A DNA stretch of 25,503 nt from CAYXFZ01 sp964464385 (GTDB lineage Bacteria; Planctomycetota; UBA1135): positions 1 through 25,503 of the forward strand of contig CAYXFZ010000031.1 in the NCBI GenBank assembly GCA_964464385.1, given 5' to 3'. Below, piece by piece: positions 14,293 to 21,008 of the stretch. The notes beneath the pieces were generated by a model. That model was given only the letters and a program-made list of their open reading frames with translations. It made no database searches and was not told the origin of the DNA. The position numbers and the translations under genes were made by a program. Positions within the stretch are counted from its first letter, which is position 1, and the number at the start of each line of letters is the position of its first letter.

Positions 14293-15639
14293 TTACCAGG
14301 AAAGGATGGCAAAGGGGCGGCCTTGTGGCAGAGTGGCCTGCACCACGCCACCTGGGGAAGGAAAAACCCAGGTTGAGAAGCCGGTCAAGGGATCCGTGGG
14401 GGGCCAAGGGCCCTTGAAAGAAGGAACCAAGTCCACCACCAAGGCGGAGGATCCAGCAAAGGGGAGGGAAAGAGAACCCGTCCAGGACCCGCTCCCTTCC
14501 CACCAAACGACGATGTGCGGGAAGTCCGCAGCTAGAGCTTCGACCCGACGGAGTCCGGGAATCCCGGTGGGTACGGAAAGCACGCCACCGGCAGGTGCGC
14601 CGGCAAGCGTAGCTTGGATCAATAGCGAGGTGTAGGCAGACTCTTTTGGCAATCCTGGAGGGGAGGTCGTGGGGTTGAAGTGGAGCCCGTTGAGTGTGAA
14701 TTTGGTATTCGTTTGGCCCTTGAATTGATTTCGATCCCGCAGGACCCCCAGCGTGCAGACTTCCGCTCCAACTCCAAGGGCTGAGTAAAGCGATGCGGCC
14801 ATGTAAGCGGCCTGTTGGGATTCATCCTGCGGCAATTCGCTTGTCGGATTTGGATCTCCAACCCAAGTGGAGTTTTCCGTGACGAATGCCCGGAGATGCT
14901 CCAAGCCGGAGAGACCCTGGATATAGGAAAGGTAGGAGGCAAGCCGATCCCCAAGGAGGCCGGATTGAAGCCAAGGACGATGATGGTGGAGGTCGAAAGC
15001 GTGCGCAGCATTCGGGGCTGTGGATTGAATGGCAAGCAGGAGGTTTTTGGCCGATAATGGGATGTTGGTGTTGGAGCCTCCTTGGAATCCGGAAATGACC
15101 ACCGTTTCATTTGAAGAAATCGAATGGAGAGCGTCGGCAAAGACCTGCAAGAGAAGGGCGTACTCCGTTTCCTTCCCTACCGGCCAATTTCCCGACACCG
15201 TGACTTCATTGTCAAGTTGCCAAGCATCCACTTCCGACGAATAGCGGAGGGAAAGCTCGGCTACAAAATCGAAAAAGGCCTGAAGGTCGCTCGGGGTTTC
15301 CGGAATCTTTGGGGTGGAAGAACTGTTCAGAGCATCGTGTCTTGGATAAACGGTGACCAGAAGAATCTTGCCAGCATTGTTGAAAATGATGTCGTCATAG
15401 GTTTGCCATCGGATTTTGTTAGGAGCGGTCATATGGAGTTTGAAGAGACTGCTCCCGAAATTGACCCGAATCATGCCTGGACTGGTTTGATCCAAGAGGG
15501 TTTGTTCTCCCCAAAATTCGGTGATGTGATGAATCCCGGCGGTGGGTGGGAAGGGAGCTGGTGCGGGGCCCACCATTTCCGAAGGCGCTTGCCAAGCCGG
15601 AAGGGCCAGAAGAGCCGGGAAAAGCACGCAGGCAAGCAT
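14293..15639 (-). CDS. secreted glycoside-hydrolase-like protein (clan GH-A fold)
   Basis: This 448-residue protein begins with a signal peptide (MLACVLFPALLALPAWQA) and then looks like a TIM-barrel glycoside hydrolase. Two glutamates sit in the positions expected for a retaining clan GH-A enzyme: E145 in WQLDNEV (acid/base, preceded by Asn) and E255 in AFVTENSTW (nucleophile), 110 residues apart. Other barrel-like segments are GMIRVNFG, ILLVTVYPR and AFDLHHHRPW. The C-terminal 130 residues look like a beta domain. The call is by motif, not by a recognised subfamily; GH39-, GH5- or GH79-like are candidates and the substrate is unknown. A TAGTTT -10 element six bases before the ATG supports the start. 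It diverges from the gene at 15711. Confidence 0.65.
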   Translation of the reverse strand: MLACVLFPALLALPAWQAPSEMVGPAPAPFPPTAGIHHITEFWGEQTLLDQTSPGMIRVNFGSSLFKLHMTAPNKIRWQTYDDIIFNNAGKILLVTVYPRHDALNSSSTPKIPETPSDLQAFFDFVAELSLRYSSEVDAWQLDNEVTVSGNWPVGKETEYALLLQVFADALHSISSNETVVISGFQGGSNTNIPLSAKNLLLAIQSTAPNAAHAFDLHHHRPWLQSGLLGDRLASYLSYIQGLSGLEHLRAFVTENSTWVGDPNPTSELPQDESQQAAYMAASLYSALGVGAEVCTLGVLRDRNQFKGQTNTKFTLNGLHFNPTTSPPGLPKESAYTSLLIQATLAGAPAGGVLSVPTGIPGLRRVEALAADFPHIVVWWEGSGSWTGSLSLPFAGSSALVVDLVPSFKGPWPPTDPLTGFSTWVFPSPGGVVQATLPQGRPFAILSW

Positions 15640-15645
15640 GCTCCC

Positions 15646-15651
15646 AAACTA
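15646..15651 (-). promoter_or_regulatory. -10 element (TAGTTT) for the glycoside-hydrolase-like gene
   Basis: On the minus strand TAGTTT ends six bases before the ATG at 15639, the spacing expected when transcription starts at the start codon. Confidence 0.4.
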
Positions 15652-15664
15652 ACAGGAAAGTTTA

Positions 15665-15678
15665 TTTCCCGTGGGAAA
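15665..15678. promoter_or_regulatory. dyad in a divergent promoter region
   Basis: TTTCCC and GGGAAA (6 bp each) surround GT in the centre of the 71-nt gap between two divergent genes, close to both presumed -10 elements. The position suits an operator controlling both; no regulator gene is nearby. Confidence 0.35.
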
Positions 15679-15695
15679 GGGGCAATCCAGGCCGT

Positions 15696-15701
15696 TATTC
15701 T
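15696..15701 (+). promoter_or_regulatory. -10 element (TATTCT) for the unknown gene at 15711
   Basis: TATTCT ends nine bases before the GTG at 15711, giving a leader of at most a few bases and supporting that GTG as the start. Confidence 0.35.
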
Positions 15702-15710
15702 TTGGCCGCC

Positions 15711-16421
15711 GTGTTCACCTCCGCCGACTTTGAGCTGTTCCAGCAGCGATTTCAGTCCGACCCTGAGTGGAACGGTCGCCGCTTGGAAGTGCGGCATCGC
15801 TTGCAGGCCTTGGGCAATTGCGTCAAAGAGGCCTATGGAGACCTTGGAGTCGGCCTGGATCGCCGGGAGAGCCTGCACCATCCTCATTCCATCAACCGAA
15901 AACGCGTGCGCCGCCAGCGCACCATGCTCTTTCGAGACAAGAAGTCCCGGTCCGACCTGCAGCGTTTTCTAGGCAAGGAGCTGGGCAAGGATTTGGACTC
16001 TGCGGTGCGCAATGCTCATTTCCAGATTGCCTTGGATGACGAACAGCTTTGGTGGGGGATTCGGCTGGACGATGGCGCCTGGTACGACCTGAATTACCTG
16101 CTCAAATTGGCAGAGGAGGAGCCCGGGCGCGCCGAAATCACCCAAGCCTGTGCCGCCGCGCCTAATTTTCAACTCGAAGTGGACGGCGGCGGTGCCCGTT
16201 CCCTGCCAGAGATGAACTCCCGAGATTGGCGAGATTTGGCCGGGATCTTGGAGCCGGGCCGGAGTGCCCTGGAAATTGTCCGCCGCATGAGTGCTGCAGA
16301 GGCCATCGCCCTGGGCGAAGACCTAGACGAGCTCATTCTGGCCGACCTTCTCCGCCTGGCCCCCCTCTATCGCCTGTCCTGCTGGACCCTGGAGTCTCTA
16401 AAGAAACCCGAAACAAAATAA
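15711..16421 (+). CDS. uncharacterised soluble protein
   Basis: I do not recognise this 236-residue protein with confidence. It opens with FTSADFELFQQRF, has a basic central segment rich in His and Arg (about residues 50-75, HPHSINRKRVRRQ), then NAHFQIALDDEQLWWGIRLDDGAWYDL (about 100-125, in two parts) and a helical acidic C-terminus. The opening FT--DF--F and the HFQIAL segment recall DUF1054 or DUF2461 proteins, but the match is weak. There is no signal peptide or membrane helix. GTG 15711 is chosen because it follows a -10 element and avoids overlap with the divergent gene; the frame is open back to 15546, where an upstream start would run through the divergent promoters and the neighbouring gene's signal peptide. 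Its stop codon TAA lies inside the left arm of the long inverted repeat. Confidence 0.7.
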   Translation: MFTSADFELFQQRFQSDPEWNGRRLEVRHRLQALGNCVKEAYGDLGVGLDRRESLHHPHSINRKRVRRQRTMLFRDKKSRSDLQRFLGKELGKDLDSAVRNAHFQIALDDEQLWWGIRLDDGAWYDLNYLLKLAEEEPGRAEITQACAAAPNFQLEVDGGGARSLPEMNSRDWRDLAGILEPGRSALEIVRRMSAAEAIALGEDLDELILADLLRLAPLYRLSCWTLESLKKPETK

Positions 16422-16457
16422 CAGCGTGTTTCACCCCGGTTCCTTTGGCTGTTCTTT
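16404..16457. repeat. left arm of a 54-bp inverted repeat
   Basis: The reverse complement of this arm matches 18234-18287 at 52 of 54 positions, including 43 consecutive bases. The arm is itself partly palindromic: AACCCGAA at 16405 pairs with TTCGGGTT at 16461-16468, and AACAGC (16420-16425) with GCTGTT (16448-16453). It covers the last codons and stop of the gene ending at 16421. A weaker match of 9 of 13 bases extends inward to about 16470. Confidence 0.95.
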
Positions 16458-16505
16458 GAGTTCGGGTTCATGACCGAGCCGTGACACTCATGGAGGGAGG
16501 GGAAT

Positions 16506-16511
16506 TAAATT
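16506..16511 (+). promoter_or_regulatory. -10 element (TAAATT) for the FG-GAP secreted protein
   Basis: TAAATT ends nine bases before the ATG at 16521 and lies in an imperfect palindrome (GGAATTAAATTTCC). It sits inside the region bounded by the inverted repeats, so gene and promoter would move together. Confidence 0.35.
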
Positions 16512-16520
16512 TCCTCCGAC

Positions 16521-18215
16521 ATGCGAAAACTGCTCCCCCTCCTTCTTTTGGTCGTGGCGTTCATGGCCACCCCTCTTTCGGCCCAAAGTGGTCTGGAAAC
16601 CGTTCGACTGGAAACTTCCAGCCTCCAGGGCGGCATCCCGGGCTACCTCCGAGTTCACGCTCCCTACCCGGGCGGATCGGTGGTCATTGGATTTGGCGCC
16701 GCCACTTGGTCGCCCATGCCTGCCCCCGGGCCGGTTGTTTTGGTTGCCCCTGTTTATCAAGTGCGCGGCACGGTGGATTCCAGCGGTGTTTTTGAAGTGC
16801 AGGTGCCCCTTCCCAACCCCGCCTGGCCGGGCCGCGTTTTCTTTGGTCAGGCCTTTGTGCTCAACCCTCAGGGTTTTTGGCAAGGGAGCGATCGCATTGC
16901 CCGCGTCGGCGAAGCCAGCCAAACTGCGCCTTGGGCCGATGGAACGGCGTCTCTGCCGTTCACGGCAAGCATGAAGGGCTCGGCCGACGTGGAGTCCCTG
17001 GATTTCGATCGCGACGGCGATTTGGATTTGGTGGTTGTTTCGGAGGCCTCGATTTTCGGTCCAGGCGGCATTCAGCTCCTTGCCAATGACGGTTCGGGAT
17101 CCTACGCCGATGAATCGAGCCAGCGCTTGGCACCGGGTGCCGATCGTGCTGCATTCGTTGTGCGGACCGGCGACTTGGATTTGGATGGCCACCTAGATTT
17201 GGTCGTGGCCGGCAGCCAAGACGCGGCAGGCAATCCCTTGCCGGCAACGCTCCTCTTGAATGACGGCACTGGCTCCTTCAACGCGGGCCAAGATTTGAGT
17301 TCGGCTCTTGCGGGAACGACCAGCGTTGCCCTCGGCGATTTGGATGGCGATGGCGATCTGGATGTGGTCCTCAGCGATGGCTACCAGCACTCGCCTACGG
17401 GTGGCATTCAGTCGCTGGCCTTGTTTCTGAACCAAGGCGGTTTGCAAGGCGGCACTTTGGGGGTCTTTGTGGAAGACTCTCTTTTTGCCACTTCTCCGTT
17501 CAACAACGATGACGCCACGACTTCGACCGTGCATTTTGCTGACGTGGATCGCGACGCCGACTTGGATCTCTTTGTGACCCGCACTTCGCTCGGGGGTGGT
17601 GGCACCAACATGCTGCTCATCAACGATGGCCTAGGTAGCTTCAGCGACGAAAGCCCGAGTCGCCTTCCTGTCCTTCAAAACGGCCTCGGCGACATGTCTT
17701 CCGACGCCCGCTTTCTAGACGCGAACGGCGATGGCTATCTCGACCTCCTCGTTGCCAATAGCCATCTGTCCGTGATACCGGCCGATTCTGGGGATTACCT
17801 CCGCAATCTGGGCGCCACCAATCCTGGTGTTTTTGTGGATGACCCCGTCGCATTCCCAGACTTCTTTGACGAGCGATTGGCCATTCGGCTGGGCGTGGAG
17901 ACCGGCGACGTGGATCTGGATGGTGACGCTGACGTCATCATCCTACCGCACGAGTTCTTCGGCTCCACCTTGCCCTTCGTCGGCAATCCTGTGCTTTACT
18001 TGAACCAGGGTGGCGCTCAAGGTGGCAACACAGGCACCTTCCTGGAAGACACCGCTTTTTGGGCCCTCGGCTCGATGGTCACGTCCATCACCTACCAAGG
18101 GGAGCTCTTTGACGCCGATGGCGATGGCGATTTGGATTTCTACGCGGCCTCTTACGCCGGCATCGTGGATCCTTCCAAAACGCAGGATCACCTGAGCTTC
18201 AACGAGCTTCGATAA
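16521..18215 (+). CDS. secreted FG-GAP/VCBS repeat protein
   Basis: This 564-residue protein has a clear signal peptide ending near LSAQS (about residue 22). An N-terminal beta module of about 110 residues resembles the C-terminal module of the sugar dehydrogenase at 11233. Seven FG-GAP-type repeats with Asp-rich loops follow, for example DFDRDGDLDLVV, DLDLDGHLDLVV, DLDGDGDLDVVL, DVDLDGDADVII and DADGDGDLDFYA (about residues 150-560). These repeats form beta-propellers that bind calcium and often mediate adhesion or ligand binding outside the cell. There is no membrane anchor or sorting tail. The gene and its promoter lie between two inverted 54-bp repeats and just before a TonB-dependent receptor, so it may belong to a surface-uptake or attachment locus. 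The function is unproven. Confidence 0.88.
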   Translation: MRKLLPLLLLVVAFMATPLSAQSGLETVRLETSSLQGGIPGYLRVHAPYPGGSVVIGFGAATWSPMPAPGPVVLVAPVYQVRGTVDSSGVFEVQVPLPNPAWPGRVFFGQAFVLNPQGFWQGSDRIARVGEASQTAPWADGTASLPFTASMKGSADVESLDFDRDGDLDLVVVSEASIFGPGGIQLLANDGSGSYADESSQRLAPGADRAAFVVRTGDLDLDGHLDLVVAGSQDAAGNPLPATLLLNDGTGSFNAGQDLSSALAGTTSVALGDLDGDGDLDVVLSDGYQHSPTGGIQSLALFLNQGGLQGGTLGVFVEDSLFATSPFNNDDATTSTVHFADVDRDADLDLFVTRTSLGGGGTNMLLINDGLGSFSDESPSRLPVLQNGLGDMSSDARFLDANGDGYLDLLVANSHLSVIPADSGDYLRNLGATNPGVFVDDPVAFPDFFDERLAIRLGVETGDVDLDGDADVIILPHEFFGSTLPFVGNPVLYLNQGGAQGGNTGTFLEDTAFWALGSMVTSITYQGELFDADGDGDLDFYAASYAGIVDPSKTQDHLSFNELR

Positions 18216-18233
18216 CGAGTTCAACCCGTACGA

Positions 18234-18287
18234 AAAGAACAGCCAAAGGAACCGGGGTGAAACACGCTGTTATTTTAGTTCGGGTTT
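18234..18287. repeat. right arm of a 54-bp inverted repeat
   Basis: This is the inverted partner of 16404-16457. It begins 18 nt after the stop codon of the FG-GAP gene. AACCCGTAC (18223-18231) and GTTCGGGTT (18279-18287) give it short terminal inverted repeats like those of the left arm, and AACAGC/GCTGTT pair inside it. The outer edge TTATTTTAGTT contains TAnnnT-like patterns that could promote the downstream receptor gene. Confidence 0.95.
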
Positions 18288-18326
18288 GTTTGAACCAAGC
18301 AAGCGTGGGGGCGTTCTCCTCGGAGC

Positions 18327-20384
18327 ATGTTGCCGGCACTTTTTGCCCTTCTGCTCCCCCTCGCTTTCCAGACTTCGGCTGAGGAGGTCGTGGTCACGGC
18401 CAGCGCCCATGAGGTGGATGCCCTAGCCGAGCCCTGGTCGCTTTCCACGGTCACGCTGGACGGTCTCGGTGCGCGCAGCTTCCCGGAGGCACTGCGGGGC
18501 CTGCCCTCGGTCTTGGGTCAGAAGACGGCTTATGGCATGTCCTCGCCTTATATTCGCGGATTCACAGGCTATCAAACGATGTTGCTTGTGGATGGCGTGC
18601 GGCTCAATCACGCTGCCATGCGTGCCGGCCCCAACCAATATTGGAGTACGGTGGACGCCTACGCTCTGGCGGGGGTGGAGGTCCTGCGCGGGCCGTCCTC
18701 GGTCCTCTACGGTTCCGATGCCATTGGCGGCACCGTCAATGCCCTGCCTCGCCTTGCCGCTCGGGGCGCCGAAGGCTCTGGCACCTCTTATGGCGGCTCC
18801 ATCTTGGTGCGCTTTGCCTCGGCTGAAGATTCCCTCCTCGGCCGCCTGGAAATCGAGGCCGCAAGCGACGACAACTGGGCTCTCCTCGGCGGCTGGACAA
18901 GCAAGCACTTCGGCGACTTGACCGCTGGGGCAGCTACCGGCGAGCAGCCTGCTACAGGTTACGGCGAGGGCGACGGCGACCTCCGCTTGGAACGCTGGCT
19001 GAACAACGGCGTTCACCTCACTATTGCTGCGCAAACCGCCCGCCTGCAGGATGTCCCGCGTACGCACAAGACGGTGGACGGCATTTCCTTTCACGGAACG
19101 ACGGTCGGCTCCGAAATCTTGCGCCAGCATGACCAAATCCGTGACCTCGCCTACGCCCGCGCCGATTGGGATCGCGCTGGCGGCCTCTTCGACCGCGGCG
19201 AGATCACCCTTTCTTTTCAGCGCCACGATGAAACGCGCGATCGCGAGCGCTCCGGTGACCGTCGGGACATTCAAGGCATTGACGTCGGCGACTGGGGACT
19301 CAACGCCCGCTTCGGTGCGGCCGGCGGCTGGGACTGGGGAATCGAAGCCCACAACCAATCCATCGATTCCTTCAAGAACAGTTTTGACCCCGGAACGGGC
19401 ACATGGAGTGCCGCGATTCAGGGCCCCGTCGGCGACGACTCCCGGGTCGAAGATGCCGCCCTCTACGTTCAACGGCGCATGGAGTTGGACGAAGACTGGA
19501 CCTTGGTACCCGGCGTGCGCGTCACCCGCGCCAGCGTTTCTTCTGGCCGCGTTCAAGATCCCGACACCGGCCTGCCGACCACTTTGGATCGCGACTGGAA
19601 CGCCGCCGCCGGCAGCCTGCGCCTCATCCGCTGGACTGGCGAAAACTCCCAGATCTACGGCGGTCTTTCCCAGGGCTTCCGCACACCCAGCCTTTACGAC
19701 CTGACTTCCTTGGATGAAACTTCGGTCGTCGAGACGCCCGAGTTCGACCTCGACCCCGAGCATTTTCTGCAGGCTGAAATCGGCAGCAAAGGATTTTGGA
19801 GCGACGGCGTTTGGCAAGTTTCGCTGTGGCGCACTTGGCTGGACGAAATGATTGTGCGTTCGCCTGAGGACTCCACGGGATCTTCCGTCGGCAAGGCCAA
19901 TGGTGACGGCTGGATGCATGGTCTTGAAGTGGATCTCACGTGGGTTCTGACGGCACATTGGTCGCTCCGCGCTTTGGGATCTTGGATGGACGGCGAAGTC
20001 GAGCAACGCGTTGGCGAAGACGGCGTTGCCTTCGAAGATTTGGATGTCGTGGATGCGCCAGTGGATCGCCTGATGCCTTTGCAGGGATTGTTGTCGGCGC
20101 GTTGGACCGCCATCGACCAACGCACTTGGTTTGAGGGCACCGTTTGGACCATGGGCGATGCCGACCAACTTTCTTTTCGTGATGAACGCGACACGACCCG
20201 CATTCCGGCTGATGGCACGCCTGGCTTCACGGTGTTGGGTCTCGGCGCCGGCCGTGTTCTCAGCGATCGTGTGAATTTGGTCGTACGCTTCGACAACCTC
20301 ACCGATGTGGACTACCGCGTGCACGGCTCCGGCCTCAACGGCCCCGGCCGAAACCTCGTGGGTATGGTTGAGTTCCGCTTTTAA
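18327..20384 (+). CDS. TonB-dependent outer-membrane receptor
   Basis: This 685-residue protein has a short signal peptide (to about residue 18) directly followed by a TonB box, EEVVVTAS. The plug domain follows (about residues 25-140) with IRGFTGYQTMLLVDGVRLN and VEVLRGPSSVLYGSDAIGGTVN. A beta-barrel with alternating aromatic strands ends in VEFRF with a terminal Phe, as expected for BAM-inserted proteins. It also has the conserved YGGLSQGFRTPSLYDL segment and FDNLTDVDYRVHG near the end. Such receptors import siderophores, heme, vitamin B12 or sugars using the proton motive force. No substrate gene lies next to it. A short TonB gene starts 14 nt downstream, so the pair is probably dedicated. 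No strong ribosome site precedes the ATG (GGAG is only one base away). Confidence 0.95.
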   Translation: MLPALFALLLPLAFQTSAEEVVVTASAHEVDALAEPWSLSTVTLDGLGARSFPEALRGLPSVLGQKTAYGMSSPYIRGFTGYQTMLLVDGVRLNHAAMRAGPNQYWSTVDAYALAGVEVLRGPSSVLYGSDAIGGTVNALPRLAARGAEGSGTSYGGSILVRFASAEDSLLGRLEIEAASDDNWALLGGWTSKHFGDLTAGAATGEQPATGYGEGDGDLRLERWLNNGVHLTIAAQTARLQDVPRTHKTVDGISFHGTTVGSEILRQHDQIRDLAYARADWDRAGGLFDRGEITLSFQRHDETRDRERSGDRRDIQGIDVGDWGLNARFGAAGGWDWGIEAHNQSIDSFKNSFDPGTGTWSAAIQGPVGDDSRVEDAALYVQRRMELDEDWTLVPGVRVTRASVSSGRVQDPDTGLPTTLDRDWNAAAGSLRLIRWTGENSQIYGGLSQGFRTPSLYDLTSLDETSVVETPEFDLDPEHFLQAEIGSKGFWSDGVWQVSLWRTWLDEMIVRSPEDSTGSSVGKANGDGWMHGLEVDLTWVLTAHWSLRALGSWMDGEVEQRVGEDGVAFEDLDVVDAPVDRLMPLQGLLSARWTAIDQRTWFEGTVWTMGDADQLSFRDERDTTRIPADGTPGFTVLGLGAGRVLSDRVNLVVRFDNLTDVDYRVHGSGLNGPGRNLVGMVEFRF

Positions 20385-20398
20385 CGCGACCCTCCGCT

Positions 20399-20962
20399 TT
20401 GCTTCGCTTTCGCTCCCTTCGCAGTTCCTGGTCCGGCCCGGTTCTAACCCGCGCCGCTTTGGGGTCAATGCTTCTCCACCTCGGCGTGGCGGGCGGGGCG
20501 GCCGTTTGGTTTGCATTGGAATTTGCCGTCGGTTCTGGCCAGCCGCCGCTCCTGCAAGTGGAGGCCCGCCTGGACTCCTTGGCGGACGGGGAGCGTCCTC
20601 CGACCTTGGTTCTGTTACCGCCAGAATCGCCGGAGCCGCGCCTCGTGGAAGCTCTGGAAATGCCCGAATCGGGCCGCGTTGAGCCCATTCGGGATCCCAA
20701 GCACAGTCCGCCTCCCCGTTATCCGCGGCATTGCGTTCGCCTAGGCCACGAGGGCGTGGTGCAAGTGCAGGTCTGGGTATCGGCCGAGGGCACTGCCCTG
20801 GGCGTTGGCTTGGCCCGCTCTTCGGGCTTCCCGGCACTGGATGCCGCCGCCCTGGAGGCCGTGCGCGCCTGGGAGTTCTTGCCCGCACACCGGGCGGGCC
20901 GAGCCGTGCCCAGCAGGACTGTAGTGCAGGTTCGCTTTCAGCTCGAAGGAGTTGGCCGGTAA
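20399..20962 (+). CDS. tonB: TonB-family energy-transducing protein, short
   Basis: TonB links the inner-membrane proton motive force to outer-membrane receptors. With TTG 20399 the protein has 187 residues: a membrane helix at about 24-42, a short linker, and a C-terminal TonB domain from about 104 to 184 (PPPRYPRHCVRLGHEG, VQVQVWVSAEGTA, SSGFPALDAAALEAVRAWEF). The linker of about 60 residues lacks the long Pro-Lys/Glu repeat used by E. coli TonB to span the periplasm. The TTG start is uncertain; ATG 20468 would remove the basic N-terminal tail but keep most of the helix. It follows the receptor by 14 nt and is probably cotranscribed. No ExbB or ExbD gene is in the window, so it would have to borrow one encoded elsewhere. 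Confidence 0.85.
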   Translation: MLRFRSLRSSWSGPVLTRAALGSMLLHLGVAGGAAVWFALEFAVGSGQPPLLQVEARLDSLADGERPPTLVLLPPESPEPRLVEALEMPESGRVEPIRDPKHSPPPRYPRHCVRLGHEGVVQVQVWVSAEGTALGVGLARSSGFPALDAAALEAVRAWEFLPAHRAGRAVPSRTVVQVRFQLEGVGR

Positions 20963-20994
20963 ATCGGCGGTGGGTGGATGAGGGGTGGCTGACC

Positions 20995-21000
20995 TAAAAT
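20995..21000 (+). promoter_or_regulatory. -10 element (TAAAAT) for the aminotransferase gene
   Basis: GACCTAAAAT ends eight bases before GTG 21009 and supports that start. The GACCTA extension is shared with the sites at 9093 and 14068. Confidence 0.45.
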
Positions 21001-21008
21001 CGGGCGCC

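Noticed and set aside
14073..14417. A 114-codon frame starting with TTG next to the promoter-like site
   Set aside because: It has no domain, crosses the terminator at 14210, and overlaps the C-terminus of the convergent hydrolase-like gene. A structured RNA explains the region better.
15546..15710. Upstream extension of the unknown protein at 15711
   Set aside because: It overlaps the signal-peptide region of the divergent gene and the promoter dyad, and its composition is unlike a protein start.
15124..15972. A 282-codon plus-strand frame across the hydrolase-like gene
   Set aside because: Its composition is that of an antisense shadow, and the minus-strand frame has a signal peptide and catalytic motifs.
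16404..18287. Integron attC sites or a gene cassette
   Set aside because: The nested palindromes and the TAAC at the stop codon recall attC, but the two copies are inverted rather than direct, the GTTRRRY-type boxes do not fit, and no integrase is present.
16404..18287. Insertion sequence or transposon with the repeats as its ends
   Set aside because: The enclosed gene encodes a secreted repeat protein, not a transposase, and no flanking target duplication was seen. Movement by an enzyme encoded elsewhere remains possible.
18423..20888. An 821-codon open frame on the minus strand opposite the receptor and tonB genes
   Set aside because: It is antisense to two clear genes, has Ala/Gly/Arg-rich low-complexity composition and no recognisable domain; long antisense frames are expected opposite GC-rich genes.
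20985..21008. Earlier GTG start for the aminotransferase
   Set aside because: It lies before the TAAAAT element and adds eight residues not usual for the family.
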